This document shows positions 16,853 to 24,330 of a stretch of DNA of 64,000 nt, in pieces. The DNA is from an uncultured Eubacterium sp. (GTDB lineage Bacteria > Bacillota > Clostridia > Lachnospirales > Lachnospiraceae). The notes beneath the pieces are model-generated. The model ran no database searches, was not told the DNA's origin, and worked only from the letters and a program-made list of their open reading frames with translations. The stretch spans positions 1 to 64,000 of the forward strand of contig CAKRGX010000010.1 in the NCBI GenBank assembly GCA_934338065.1, read 5' to 3'. Numbering within the stretch: position 1 is the first letter of the stretch; each line of letters begins with the position of its first letter. The position numbers were made by a program, and so were the translations under genes.

Positions 16853-17080
16853 ATGAGTGATTTGTCAGCAACTAATTGTGGCGGTGGATGTTCCTGCAAC
16901 GAGGGTAATTCTTCCTGCTGCTGGATCATTATTCTTCTTTTACTCTGCTGTGGCGGATGTGGAGGTAACGGATTCTCCGGCGGCATGGGCAATGATTGCA
17001 GCTGCATCATCTGGATCCTGATTCTGCTGTCCTGCTGCGGCGGTAATGGATTTAACAACGGATTTGGCTGCGGATGTTAG
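16853..17080 (+). CDS. Chorion-class high-cysteine protein
   Basis: A 75-residue protein with 13 Cys and many Gly. Two short hydrophobic segments (WIIILLLLCC near residues 24-33 and IIWILILLSCC near 52-62) are each followed by a Gly-rich stretch with NGF, suggesting an internal duplication. It resembles small proteins annotated as chorion class high-cysteine HCB protein in Lachnospiraceae. AGGAGG precedes the ATG, and a strong terminator follows at 17136. Function is unknown. Membrane insertion, disulfide cross-linking or surface/coat assembly are possibilities only. Confidence 0.75.
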   Translation: MSDLSATNCGGGCSCNEGNSSCCWIIILLLLCCGGCGGNGFSGGMGNDCSCIIWILILLSCCGGNGFNNGFGCGC

Positions 17081-17135
17081 GACACACCCAGGTAACACCA
17101 CCGGTATAGGTATGTTCCCTTAAAGAACGTCCTAA

Positions 17136-17186
17136 GGAGCTGTCACTTTGACGGATATCATTCGTCAAAGTGCAGCTCCCTTTTTT
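17136..17186. terminator. Strong bidirectional terminator
   Basis: GGAGCTG plus CACTTTGACG pairs with CGTCAAAGTG plus CAGCTCC, nearly perfect over 18 bases, followed by CTTTTTT. It serves the high-cysteine gene rightward, and the stop of the small leftward gene touches its T run. Confidence 0.9.
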
Positions 17187-17337
17187 ATTCCTGATCCGTA
17201 TTCTCCTGTTGCAGTCTCCTTGTCAGATCATCTCCGTAATACCGCTGGCGATCTTCTTCAGACAAACATTGAAAACACTCCAGATCCACCTCATATATCG
17301 TCGTTTCATCAACAATAAGTTTACTTTTCCGTTCCAT
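17185..17337 (-). CDS. Small acidic hypothetical protein, 50 residues
   Basis: A short frame from ATG at 17337 encodes a charged protein (KLIVDETTIYEVDLECFQCL, then SEEDRQRYYGDDLTRRLQQ). It has a CxxC pair (CFQC) and no membrane segment. It lies 50 bases after aroC on the same strand, and its stop abuts the shared terminator, which fits a last gene of the aroC transcript. The ribosome binding site is weak (GGGTG). The protein-like composition is the main evidence. No family is recognised. Confidence 0.5.
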   Translation of the reverse strand: MERKSKLIVDETTIYEVDLECFQCLSEEDRQRYYGDDLTRRLQQENTDQE

Positions 17338-17387
17338 AGTAAAGCACCCAGAATAATATGTTCTCTTTATTCTATGCAGAAAGAATC

Positions 17388-18491
17388 CTATTGCGTATAA
17401 AAATCCCGTATCTTGTCGATTCTTGATGTCATTCCGACAAACAGACGATCAACCAGAACCAATGCTGTCATAGCCTCCACAACAACCACTGCACGGGGCA
17501 TAATGACCGGATCATGTCTTCCCTTAATCTCTATCTCTACGTCTTCTCCCTGTGCATTTACCGTCTTTTGCGTCTGGAAGATAGACGGTGTCGGTTTAAA
17601 CGCCGCCCGGATCACAATATCATCCCCATCGCTGATCCCACCTAGAATTCCTCCGGCAAAATTCGTATATTTTTTCACTTTTCCTTCCGGGCTCATATAA
17701 AAACTATCATTATTACCGGAGCCACAGCTCTGTGCCACAGCAAATCCAGCACCAATCTCAACACCTTTTACCGCACCAATAGAGAATATACTGCCGGCAA
17801 GCATAGCATCCAGCTTACCAAAAACCGGTTCACCTATTCCGGCAGGCATCCCCTGAACGACACATTCAACAATGCCACCAACCGAATCATGTTCTCTCAT
17901 TTTCTGTTCAAGAAACTCTTCCGCACGAGCCGACGCCTCCGGATCAGGCATGCGCAAAGGACTTTTCTCAACATATTCCATCCTCATCCTGCTTTCCTCG
18001 CAGCACACAGGTCCAATCTGCCTGGTGTAGGCAGTAACGGATACCCCCAGCTCTTGTAATATTTTCATAGCGACCGCCCCTGCTGCCACTCTTCCAATCG
18101 TCTCACGTCCGGAAGAACGGCCACCACCACGATAATCACGGAATCCATATTTTACATCAAATGTATAATCCGCATGTCCCGGACGATATACAGAAGCAAT
18201 ATTAGAATAATCTTTTGATTTTTGCGATGTGTTCATCACCATCATGGCAATCGGTGTACCTGTCGTTTTTCCTTCAAACACACCGGACATAATCGTAACC
18301 TTGTCCCCTTCCCTGCGTGGTGTCGCATATTTCGTCTCCCCCGGTTTTCTCCGGTCAAGATACTTCTGAATATCCTCTTCACACAAGGATATCCCAGCCG
18401 GGCACCCATCCACAACAACACCTAATCCTTTCCCGTGCGATTCTCCCCACGTTGATATACGGAAGATTTCTCCTGTTACTGAGCCTGCCAT
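17388..18491 (-). CDS. aroC: Chorismate synthase
   Basis: A 367-residue flavin-dependent enzyme that converts 5-enolpyruvylshikimate 3-phosphate to chorismate, the last step of the shikimate pathway. The signature GESHGKGLGVVVDGCPAG is at the N-terminus; further conserved regions are RPGHADYTF, RGGGRSSGRET and GGISDGDDIVIRAAFKPTP. The length is normal. AAAGGATG lies about 13 bases from the ATG. It stands apart from other shikimate genes here; tyrA, a downstream enzyme, is 22 kb away. Confidence 0.96.
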   Translation of the reverse strand: MAGSVTGEIFRISTWGESHGKGLGVVVDGCPAGISLCEEDIQKYLDRRKPGETKYATPRREGDKVTIMSGVFEGKTTGTPIAMMVMNTSQKSKDYSNIASVYRPGHADYTFDVKYGFRDYRGGGRSSGRETIGRVAAGAVAMKILQELGVSVTAYTRQIGPVCCEESRMRMEYVEKSPLRMPDPEASARAEEFLEQKMREHDSVGGIVECVVQGMPAGIGEPVFGKLDAMLAGSIFSIGAVKGVEIGAGFAVAQSCGSGNNDSFYMSPEGKVKKYTNFAGGILGGISDGDDIVIRAAFKPTPSIFQTQKTVNAQGEDVEIEIKGRHDPVIMPRAVVVVEAMTALVLVDRLFVGMTSRIDKIRDFYTQ

Positions 18492-18519
18492 TTTTCTTAC
18501 ACATCCTTTCTCTAGTGTC

Positions 18520-18548
18520 TTGAACTTTTTCGTTTTCTATTGTATAAT
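18520..18548 (+). promoter_or_regulatory. Promoter of the cheX-like/cheY operon
   Basis: TTGAAC (18520-18525) and TATAAT (18543-18548) are separated by 17 bases, 29 bases before the start codon. Confidence 0.75.
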
Positions 18549-18577
18549 ATTTCTAATATATTTGAAAGGAGATTTTT

Positions 18578-19444
18578 ATGTTTAGTCAATTTTTTGGTAA
18601 TTATTTATTGGAAAACCAGAAAATCACCGCTGAGCAATTTTCCTCCTGCATGGATTACATAAAAGCAAACCGTGTAAAATTGGGGTTAATCGCAGAAAAC
18701 GAGGGGCTTTTATCTCGTGCGCAGGCAGATGAACTGAATCACTTGCAGCAGCAGACAGATAAGCGTTTTGGTGATTTAGCAGTTGAAAAAGGTTATCTGA
18801 CAGACGCAGATGTTACTTATCTTTTGGGTCATCAAGGCAATCCTTATCTGATTTTTATACAGGCTCTGCAAGAGAAAAACATTCTCACCAGAGATGAAAT
18901 TGACAACGCTATAAATGATTTCAAAACCAGCAACGGATACTCGGATGAAGTGTTACAGGCGATTCAGGATGGAAATATTGAAAAAATCCTTCCTGCTTTT
19001 ATTGACAAAGATAACGAAAAATACATTTCTCTGGTTGGTTTGACATTGCGAAACATCGTTCGTTTTGTCAGCTCTTATATCCGTATTGGAAAAGCCGCTG
19101 TTGTCTCTTCCATATCCGCACGATATATTGCCTATCAGCATACAACAGGTGACCATGATGGTTTTCTTGGTTTCACTTGTGATGATGATGGTATTCTTTC
19201 AATCGCAAGTGCTTATGCCAAAGAAGTTTTTGATACCGTTGATGAAGATGCACTGGATTCTGTCTGTGAGTTTACTAATTGTATTAATGGGTTGTATGCA
19301 ACAGAACTCAGCTATCAGAATGTAACGATTGACATGTTGCCGCCTGAGTTCCTTTTTAACGGAACAGTTGATGGAACAGGCGATTTTCTTGTAATCCCTC
19401 TCTATGTTGAAAGCAAAAAGTCCAACATCATTGTAAAACTTTGA
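18578..19444 (+). CDS. CheX-like phosphatase domain fused to MshEN-like N-terminal region
   Basis: A 288-residue cytosolic protein. Residues 1-130 hold two or three MshEN-like units of the form FGxxLxExxxIT (FGNYLLENQKITAEQF, then FGDLAVEKGYLTDADV). From about 150 the protein resembles CheX/CheC/FliY CheY-P phosphatases. The phosphatase motif D/S-x3-E-x2-N is present as DSVCEFTN, with Asp227, Glu231 and Asn234. The next gene is a single-domain CheY, so dephosphorylation of that CheY is the likely job. The N-terminal part may bind a ligand; c-di-GMP, as in true MshEN domains, is speculative because the conserved glycine/arginine pattern is incomplete. Confidence 0.75.
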   Translation: MFSQFFGNYLLENQKITAEQFSSCMDYIKANRVKLGLIAENEGLLSRAQADELNHLQQQTDKRFGDLAVEKGYLTDADVTYLLGHQGNPYLIFIQALQEKNILTRDEIDNAINDFKTSNGYSDEVLQAIQDGNIEKILPAFIDKDNEKYISLVGLTLRNIVRFVSSYIRIGKAAVVSSISARYIAYQHTTGDHDGFLGFTCDDDGILSIASAYAKEVFDTVDEDALDSVCEFTNCINGLYATELSYQNVTIDMLPPEFLFNGTVDGTGDFLVIPLYVESKKSNIIVKL

Positions 19445-19461
19445 TATTTTCCGGATATCAA

Positions 19462-19483
19462 GGGGCAAAAGATCTTTTGCCCC
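19462..19483 (+). other. Intercistronic hairpin between cheX-like gene and cheY
   Basis: GGGGCAAAA and TTTTGCCCC pair perfectly around the loop GATC. No T run follows, so it is more likely an mRNA processing or stability element than a full terminator. Confidence 0.6.
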
Positions 19484-19531
19484 CTACATCATACGAATGG
19501 TATAGCATATTATTAAAGGAGACTTATTATT

Positions 19532-19894
19532 ATGGCAAAAGTATTAATTGTTGATGATTCACGTACTTCACGCCGTATTCTTCGAAACATTTTAGAAGAA
19601 CATGGACACGAGATCGTAGGAGAAGCTGAAAATGGACAGATTGGCTACGAAAAATACATCGAGCTGGATCCGGATATCGTAACATTGGATATCACTATGC
19701 CGGTTCTGGATGGATTAGGTTCTTTAGAGAAAATCATGACATATGATGACAAAGCACATGTTATCATGGTAACAGCAGCCGGTCAGAAGAACAAGATGGT
19801 CGATGCCATCAAATTAGGCGCTAATGAGTTTATACAGAAACCGTTTGAACCAGATCAGATCTTAACTGTTATTGCAAACTTATCAAAATCCTGA
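19532..19894 (+). CDS. cheY: CheY-like single-domain response regulator
   Basis: A 120-residue stand-alone receiver domain. The acidic pair is in LIVDDSRTSRRI, the phospho-acceptor Asp in VTLDITMPVLDG, the switch Thr in IMVTAAGQ, and the Lys in FIQKPF. There is no output domain, so it acts by protein binding, most probably at the flagellar motor switch. The neighbouring phosphatase-like gene supports a chemotaxis role. It is followed by a terminator at 19945. Confidence 0.9.
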   Translation: MAKVLIVDDSRTSRRILRNILEEHGHEIVGEAENGQIGYEKYIELDPDIVTLDITMPVLDGLGSLEKIMTYDDKAHVIMVTAAGQKNKMVDAIKLGANEFIQKPFEPDQILTVIANLSKS

Positions 19895-19944
19895 TCTATG
19901 TCAGGCTTTTTGGAGGATATTGTCGCTTTGTGAAATTAGAAATA

Positions 19945-19990
19945 GAAAAAGAAGTTCATTTTCCTCAAGATAAATGAACTTCTTTTCCTA
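19945..19990 (+). terminator. cheY terminator built from the AAATGAACTTCTT repeat
   Basis: AAAAGAAGTTCATTT (19947-19961) pairs perfectly with AAATGAACTTCTTTT (19972-19986) around a 10-base loop, followed by CCTATTTTT. The arms are the same sequence as in the hairpin downstream of purA. Confidence 0.75.
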
Positions 19991-20041
19991 TTTTTATCCA
20001 ATCTTAATGTGACGTGCCATTTTTATTGTTTTTTCTGATCA

Positions 20042-20191
20042 TTACTCAAAAAGTGAAATTCCAAATTTTATTTTTCTAAATATTTTATAACCTATAACCC
20101 CCAAAAGTGATACAATCATATAAAGTGATGTTGTGACTCCACAGAATCCGCCGATAAAAATAATCAAATCCAAAAAAATTTTCTGAACCAT
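20042..20191 (-). CDS. Small membrane protein, 49 residues
   Basis: A very short protein dominated by one or two hydrophobic helices (residues 4-15 LDLIIFIGGFCG and 20-33 YMIVSLLGVIGYK), ending in a basic tail. The start at 20191 is chosen because AAGGAGAG lies 7 bases before it; a longer in-frame start at 20230 has no such site. It is the last gene of the long leftward run from secA. Function is unknown. Confidence 0.5.
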   Translation of the reverse strand: MVQKIFLDLIIFIGGFCGVTTSLYMIVSLLGVIGYKIFRKIKFGISLFE

Positions 20192-20271
20192 AATAAAACT
20201 CTCCTTATATTCTGATATTTTATGCATCAAAAACTAACCTGCTATGCAGGCCATTAATAATATACATATAA

Positions 20272-20685
20272 TCAGAACATACGTGGATTTTTTTTACCAT
20301 CTTTGCGGTATAGATAGCGAAGCAGCCGGTTATGACTATTATGATCCCGTCTAACCTCACAGCTTCGCAAATATTTAGTCATCGAGAATGTCCTCAAAAA
20401 GACATCAGAAAGTTCTCTGCCCGGAAAAGTAAACCGTATTGTGTTATTGATGCGTCTTCCTACATTACGCATTAAGCCTCTTGTCTCTGCCCGCTCCGAA
20501 AAACGCTCTGTACAAACAGCATATTTCACTTTCGTACTGTCAAGTCTTGTATTAGACGAGATCATACTTACGCTGTTTTGCGGTTCCCCTGTACGATTCG
20601 GCACATATTCAAAGCATATTCCACATATAATAAGAGAAAAAATATAGATAAAAATCATTTTTCTATTAAATCTCATTATGTGCAA
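20272..20685 (-). CDS. Hypothetical protein with N-terminal membrane anchor or signal
   Basis: A 137-residue protein of unknown function. Residues about 8-25 are hydrophobic (MIFIYIFSLIICGICFEY), consistent with a signal anchor. The rest is strongly basic, with many Arg (ERFSERAETRGLMRNVGRRI). Translation may begin at TTG (20685), which has GAGGGGG 8 bases upstream, or at the ATG (20676), for which the spacing is long. It is separated by 24 bases from the preceding membrane protein. No family was recognised. Confidence 0.55.
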   Translation of the reverse strand: MHIMRFNRKMIFIYIFSLIICGICFEYVPNRTGEPQNSVSMISSNTRLDSTKVKYAVCTERFSERAETRGLMRNVGRRINNTIRFTFPGRELSDVFLRTFSMTKYLRSCEVRRDHNSHNRLLRYLYRKDGKKNPRMF

Positions 20686-20709
20686 CGCAAAGACCCCCTC
20701 AAGTTGTAA

Positions 20710-21468
20710 TCAATTCTGTGGCTTTTGCATCTCCCCCCGGACAAACCAAAGACACGCAACAGCCAATGCTGTCAATAGGATACATACAATGATTCTTGCC
20801 GCGAGCTGTGGAAGATAAGCATTCAAAATAACATCCGTAAACCGGATAAAAACATAAGCAAGCAGCGGCACCATAAAGCATACCAGACGTTTTTTTTCTA
20901 AATAATACTTTCCTGCCAAAAATGCCATCCCCATAAAGATGAGAACCATCAATACATTGCGATAAGATGAAACATACAAACTCGCCGGTGAGGTTGACAA
21001 AATCCTATCCTTTGCAGCCGCATCACCAGTATATGTTCCTGTATTGATCTTAACAACATAATACATCTGAAATCCGTAATTCAAAAGCGTATAACCGATT
21101 CCAAAGCCAATCCCTACTGTTGCGGAACGATAGATTGAACGCTGCTTTGTATTGGTAAGATAAATTCCCCAATACATCCCAAGTGCCACAAAAGCACCAC
21201 TGATCAAAGCTTCTACTACCGCCACAAAAAAGGCATTTCCACCAGTTGCATTAAGCAAGCCTGTCAGATTGGTCAATGCCAGCAATCCAAGAAAACTATA
21301 AATGATCTCTTCCCATAAATAGCCTACGATACCATATCCAAGAGCACCTAACATACCTGTCTCAATTTTACTTGATCTCTTCCAAAATATATAATAAGGA
21401 ACAGCACCAATCAGAATAGGTAATACAATAGCAATAATAAGTGCCGTCATTTGTCCTATCGAAACCAT
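20710..21468 (-). CDS. Multi-pass membrane protein (possibly YhfC-like)
   Basis: A 252-residue integral membrane protein with about seven predicted helices. Glu-rich intramembrane stretches (GYLWEEIIYSFLG and AVVEALISGAFVALG) recall the YhfC family of putative intramembrane proteases, but the GIGHG-type signature is not seen, so this is tentative. The start at 21468 is chosen because AAAGGA lies 7 bases before it; an alternative ATG at 21498 overlaps the hom stop. It is cotranscribed with hom. Confidence 0.5.
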   Translation of the reverse strand: MVSIGQMTALIIAIVLPILIGAVPYYIFWKRSSKIETGMLGALGYGIVGYLWEEIIYSFLGLLALTNLTGLLNATGGNAFFVAVVEALISGAFVALGMYWGIYLTNTKQRSIYRSATVGIGFGIGYTLLNYGFQMYYVVKINTGTYTGDAAAKDRILSTSPASLYVSSYRNVLMVLIFMGMAFLAGKYYLEKKRLVCFMVPLLAYVFIRFTDVILNAYLPQLAARIIVCILLTALAVACLWFVRGEMQKPQN

Positions 21469-21497
21469 ATCTATTTCCTTTCCATCACTAAGCAGCA

Positions 21498-22703
21498 TTA
21501 GAATCCGACACGGATTCTTGTAATGAATGTAGTAAATCCGGAAACAGCCTCACTAAAAGCTCCTTCCGTCATTGGCTGTGTTATAAAGCCAACCTCACCC
21601 TCAATAACACCCTCAATCACTTCAATATCCTCGAAAACACTCTCTGCTTTTGATTTTTCAGAACTTCCAATACGCACAAAAAAACGGTTTGTCATCTCTT
21701 CAATCGGTGCAACTTCCTGTTTTTCATCATCCCATATCGTCATAACATTGGTGTTCATATGTTTCACCGCATCCACAACATCCGACACTACTGCGCTTGC
21801 TGTAGCCTCTTTTCCTGCACCCTTTCCATAAAACATAACATCACCAAGCATATTTCCTGTAACACAGATTGCATTAAACACATCATTTACCGCATATAAT
21901 GGGTTATCACTCCGTATCATCTGTGGAGCTACCATCGCATATAATCTGCCCCCGATCTTTTTGCTTGTACCAAAAATCTTAATTGCCGCCTCAAGCTTCT
22001 TCGCATATTTAAAATCTTCTGCTGTAATCTTAGTAATGCCCTCTGTATAGATATCTTCATAGTCTACCTGCTGTCCATAGGCAAGAGAAGTAAGAATAGC
22101 AATCTTTCTACATGCATCATAGCCTTCTACATCCGCAGTTGGATCTTTCTCTGCATATCCAAGTTCTTGTGCTTCCTTCAGCACATCGGCAAAGTCAGAA
22201 CCTTCTTTTGCCATCTTGGTCAGGATATAGTTAGTTGTTCCATTCAAAATACCATTAATCTGCTCAATCTTATCTGCAGTAAGACTCTGATTTAATGGGC
22301 GAATGATCGGAATACCACCACCAACACTAGCCTCAAAGAGGAAATTAACCGTCTTTGTCTTGGCAATATGTACCAGTTCTGCACCATACATTGCTACAAG
22401 TTCTTTATTGGAGGTGCATACGCTCTTGCCTGCCAAAAGTGATTTTTTTACAAATTCATACGCCGGTTTCGTTCCTCCCATCGTCTCAACAACGATAGAA
22501 ATCTCGGGATCCTCCAAAATGACATTAAAATCATGAACTACTTTACTCTGAATCGGATCATCAGGGAAATCTCTCAAATCCAATACATACTTCACTTCTA
22601 CTTCCTGATCTGCACGTTTTGCTATTATTTTTGAATTTGTGTTAATCACATGTACAACACCTGAGCCTACTGTTCCATATCCTAATACTGCTATCTTAAT
22701 CAT
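21498..22703 (-). CDS. hom: Homoserine dehydrogenase
   Basis: A 401-residue NAD(P)-dependent enzyme that reduces aspartate semialdehyde to homoserine on the route to threonine and methionine. The Rossmann motif is AVLGYGTVGSGVV. The catalytic domain shows NGILNGTTNYILTKM, with GYAEKDPTADVEGYDACRK following. The C-terminal region (about 320-400) is consistent with an ACT regulatory domain, so feedback by threonine is plausible. AGGAGG precedes the ATG. It overlaps cheW by 8 bases. Confidence 0.96.
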   Translation of the reverse strand: MIKIAVLGYGTVGSGVVHVINTNSKIIAKRADQEVEVKYVLDLRDFPDDPIQSKVVHDFNVILEDPEISIVVETMGGTKPAYEFVKKSLLAGKSVCTSNKELVAMYGAELVHIAKTKTVNFLFEASVGGGIPIIRPLNQSLTADKIEQINGILNGTTNYILTKMAKEGSDFADVLKEAQELGYAEKDPTADVEGYDACRKIAILTSLAYGQQVDYEDIYTEGITKITAEDFKYAKKLEAAIKIFGTSKKIGGRLYAMVAPQMIRSDNPLYAVNDVFNAICVTGNMLGDVMFYGKGAGKEATASAVVSDVVDAVKHMNTNVMTIWDDEKQEVAPIEEMTNRFFVRIGSSEKSKAESVFEDIEVIEGVIEGEVGFITQPMTEGAFSEAVSGFTTFITRIRVGF

Positions 22704-23172
22704 TACTGCCTCCTGTTTTCATATCATCTACAACTTTTTGTACTGCTTTCCATTCATCCTCTGAAAGAATTCCATCAGAATTTATTACTAAAACAAGAAC
22801 CCCTTCACTTCTCACTATAAACTCAACATATGACGTTGCATCTGTCTTTACTAATGCCGGGAAAGACTGTATCTCATTATCTTCTGCTCTGACAATTTTG
22901 GAAATCCCGTCTGCAACAAAAGCTAACTTGCCATGTGTCGTTCTCAAGACGAAAAGCTTTGTATCAAACGTAATCTCTGTAACAGGAAGAACCAGCCGTT
23001 TTCTCAGATCAACTACCGGTATCCACTCATCACGTATGGATACTACGCCAGCCAGACATTCCGGCATTTCCGGTGTTTTAGCTGGTTCAATATAGTTTTC
23101 AACTCCTTGCATCCGGCTGACTTCCACGCCATATTTTTTGCCACTCAGAAAAAAAGTTACAATCTCCTTCAT
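22696..23172 (-). CDS. cheW: CheW-like chemotaxis coupling protein
   Basis: A 158-residue single CheW domain, which bridges chemoreceptors and the kinase CheA. The SH3-like beta pattern is seen in YGVEVSRMQGVENYI, LAGVVSIRDEWIPVVDLRKR and VADGISKIVRAEDNEI. No receiver domain is attached, so it is CheW rather than CheV. It is placed unusually between prfB and hom in the secA run, apart from other che genes. The 8-base overlap with hom suggests coupled translation. Confidence 0.88.
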   Translation of the reverse strand: MKEIVTFFLSGKKYGVEVSRMQGVENYIEPAKTPEMPECLAGVVSIRDEWIPVVDLRKRLVLPVTEITFDTKLFVLRTTHGKLAFVADGISKIVRAEDNEIQSFPALVKTDATSYVEFIVRSEGVLVLVINSDGILSEDEWKAVQKVVDDMKTGGSND

Positions 23173-23189
23173 TTTTCACAATCCCCTTA

Positions 23190-24294
23190 TCATGAATTTA
23201 TCCATTTTAAATACGCATTCATAAACATATCAATATCACCATCCAGGACAGCCGAAACATTCCCCGTCTCTGCCTCTGTCCGATGATCCTTCACCATCGT
23301 ATACGGTTGCATTACATAGGAACGGATTTGACTTCCCCAGCCAATCTCTTTGACCTCTCCTCGGATGTCTGATTCTTTTGCCAGATTTTCCTGTTCACGA
23401 AGAATAAGAAGCTTTGCCTTCAACATCTGCATTGCCTTGTCCTTATTCATATGCTGCGAACGCTCATTCTGGCACTGAACAACAATCCCTGTAGGAAAAT
23501 GTGTAATACGTATTGCCGAAGAAGTCTTGTTGATATGCTGACCTCCTGCCCCACTGGAACGATATGTATCAATACGTATATCATCATCTGATATTTCAAT
23601 ATCAATATCCTGTTCTATATCCGGCATAACATCACAGGATACAAACGAGGTCTGTCTCTTTCCTGCCGCATTAAACGGAGAAATACGGACCAGACGATGA
23701 ACACCATGTTCACTTTTCAAATAGCCATACACATTTTCACCACTGATTTCTAATGTGACCGATTTCAAGCCGGCTTCCTCACCATCTAAGGAATCCAGCA
23801 CAGAAACCTTGAACCCATGCTTATCTGCCCATTTTTCATACATACGGCAGAGCATACTGGCCCAGTCACAGCTCTCCGTACCACCGGCACCGGCATGAAG
23901 AGTAAGAATCGCATCTTCCGCATCATGTTCTCCGGTCAACATCGTTGTAATCCGCAGATTTTCAAATTCTTTTTGAAATTCTTTGTACTCCTGTTGCACT
24001 TCCGGGATTATCGACTCATCACTCTCTTCATTCCCCATCTCAATCAGTGTCATGATATCTTCATATGCCATGCTGAGTTTATCCGCACGATCAACAATAT
24101 CTTTTAAATCCTTCACTTCTTTCATGTCAGCACTTGCCTTTTCTGCATCATTCCAAAAATCAGGTGCCTCCATATTTCGTTCCAGTTCTTCAATCCTTAA
24201 CTTCTTTTCTGCTAAGTTAAAGTGAATCCCTTACTTCCAGAAGCGGTTTTTCAAAACTACTTAATTCTATACGAATGTTATCTAATTCAACCAC
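23190..24294 (-). CDS. prfB: Peptide chain release factor 2, with programmed +1 frameshift
   Basis: A 367-residue RF2 made from two frames; it releases peptides at UGA and UAA. The first 25 codons start at GTG 24294, after the near-perfect SD TAAGGTGGTGATC, and read MVELDNIRIELSSF, ending RDSL. An in-frame TAA (24219-24217) follows in CTT TAA C. Shifting +1 on CTT restores the family sequence (NLAEKKLRIEELERNMEAPD). AGGG lies at the usual distance before the slip codon. The SPF anticodon-like motif is in ISPFNAAG and the catalytic GGQ in SGAGGQHINK. It follows secA by 36 bases. Confidence 0.93.
24216..24231 (-). promoter_or_regulatory. prfB autoregulatory frameshift site
   Basis: The minus strand reads AGGGATTCACTTTAAC. 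AGGG is the internal SD-like element, CTT the slip codon and TAA the zero-frame stop. The usual stop here is TGA, which RF2 alone reads; TAA is also read by RF1. Confidence 0.85.
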
Positions 24295-24330
24295 TTTGAT
24301 CACCACCTTAATTTATTTAAATAAACTTAT

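Noticed and set aside
17170..17400. 76-residue plus-strand open frame after the high-cysteine gene
   Set aside because: Starts inside a terminator and overlaps the better minus-strand 50-residue frame.
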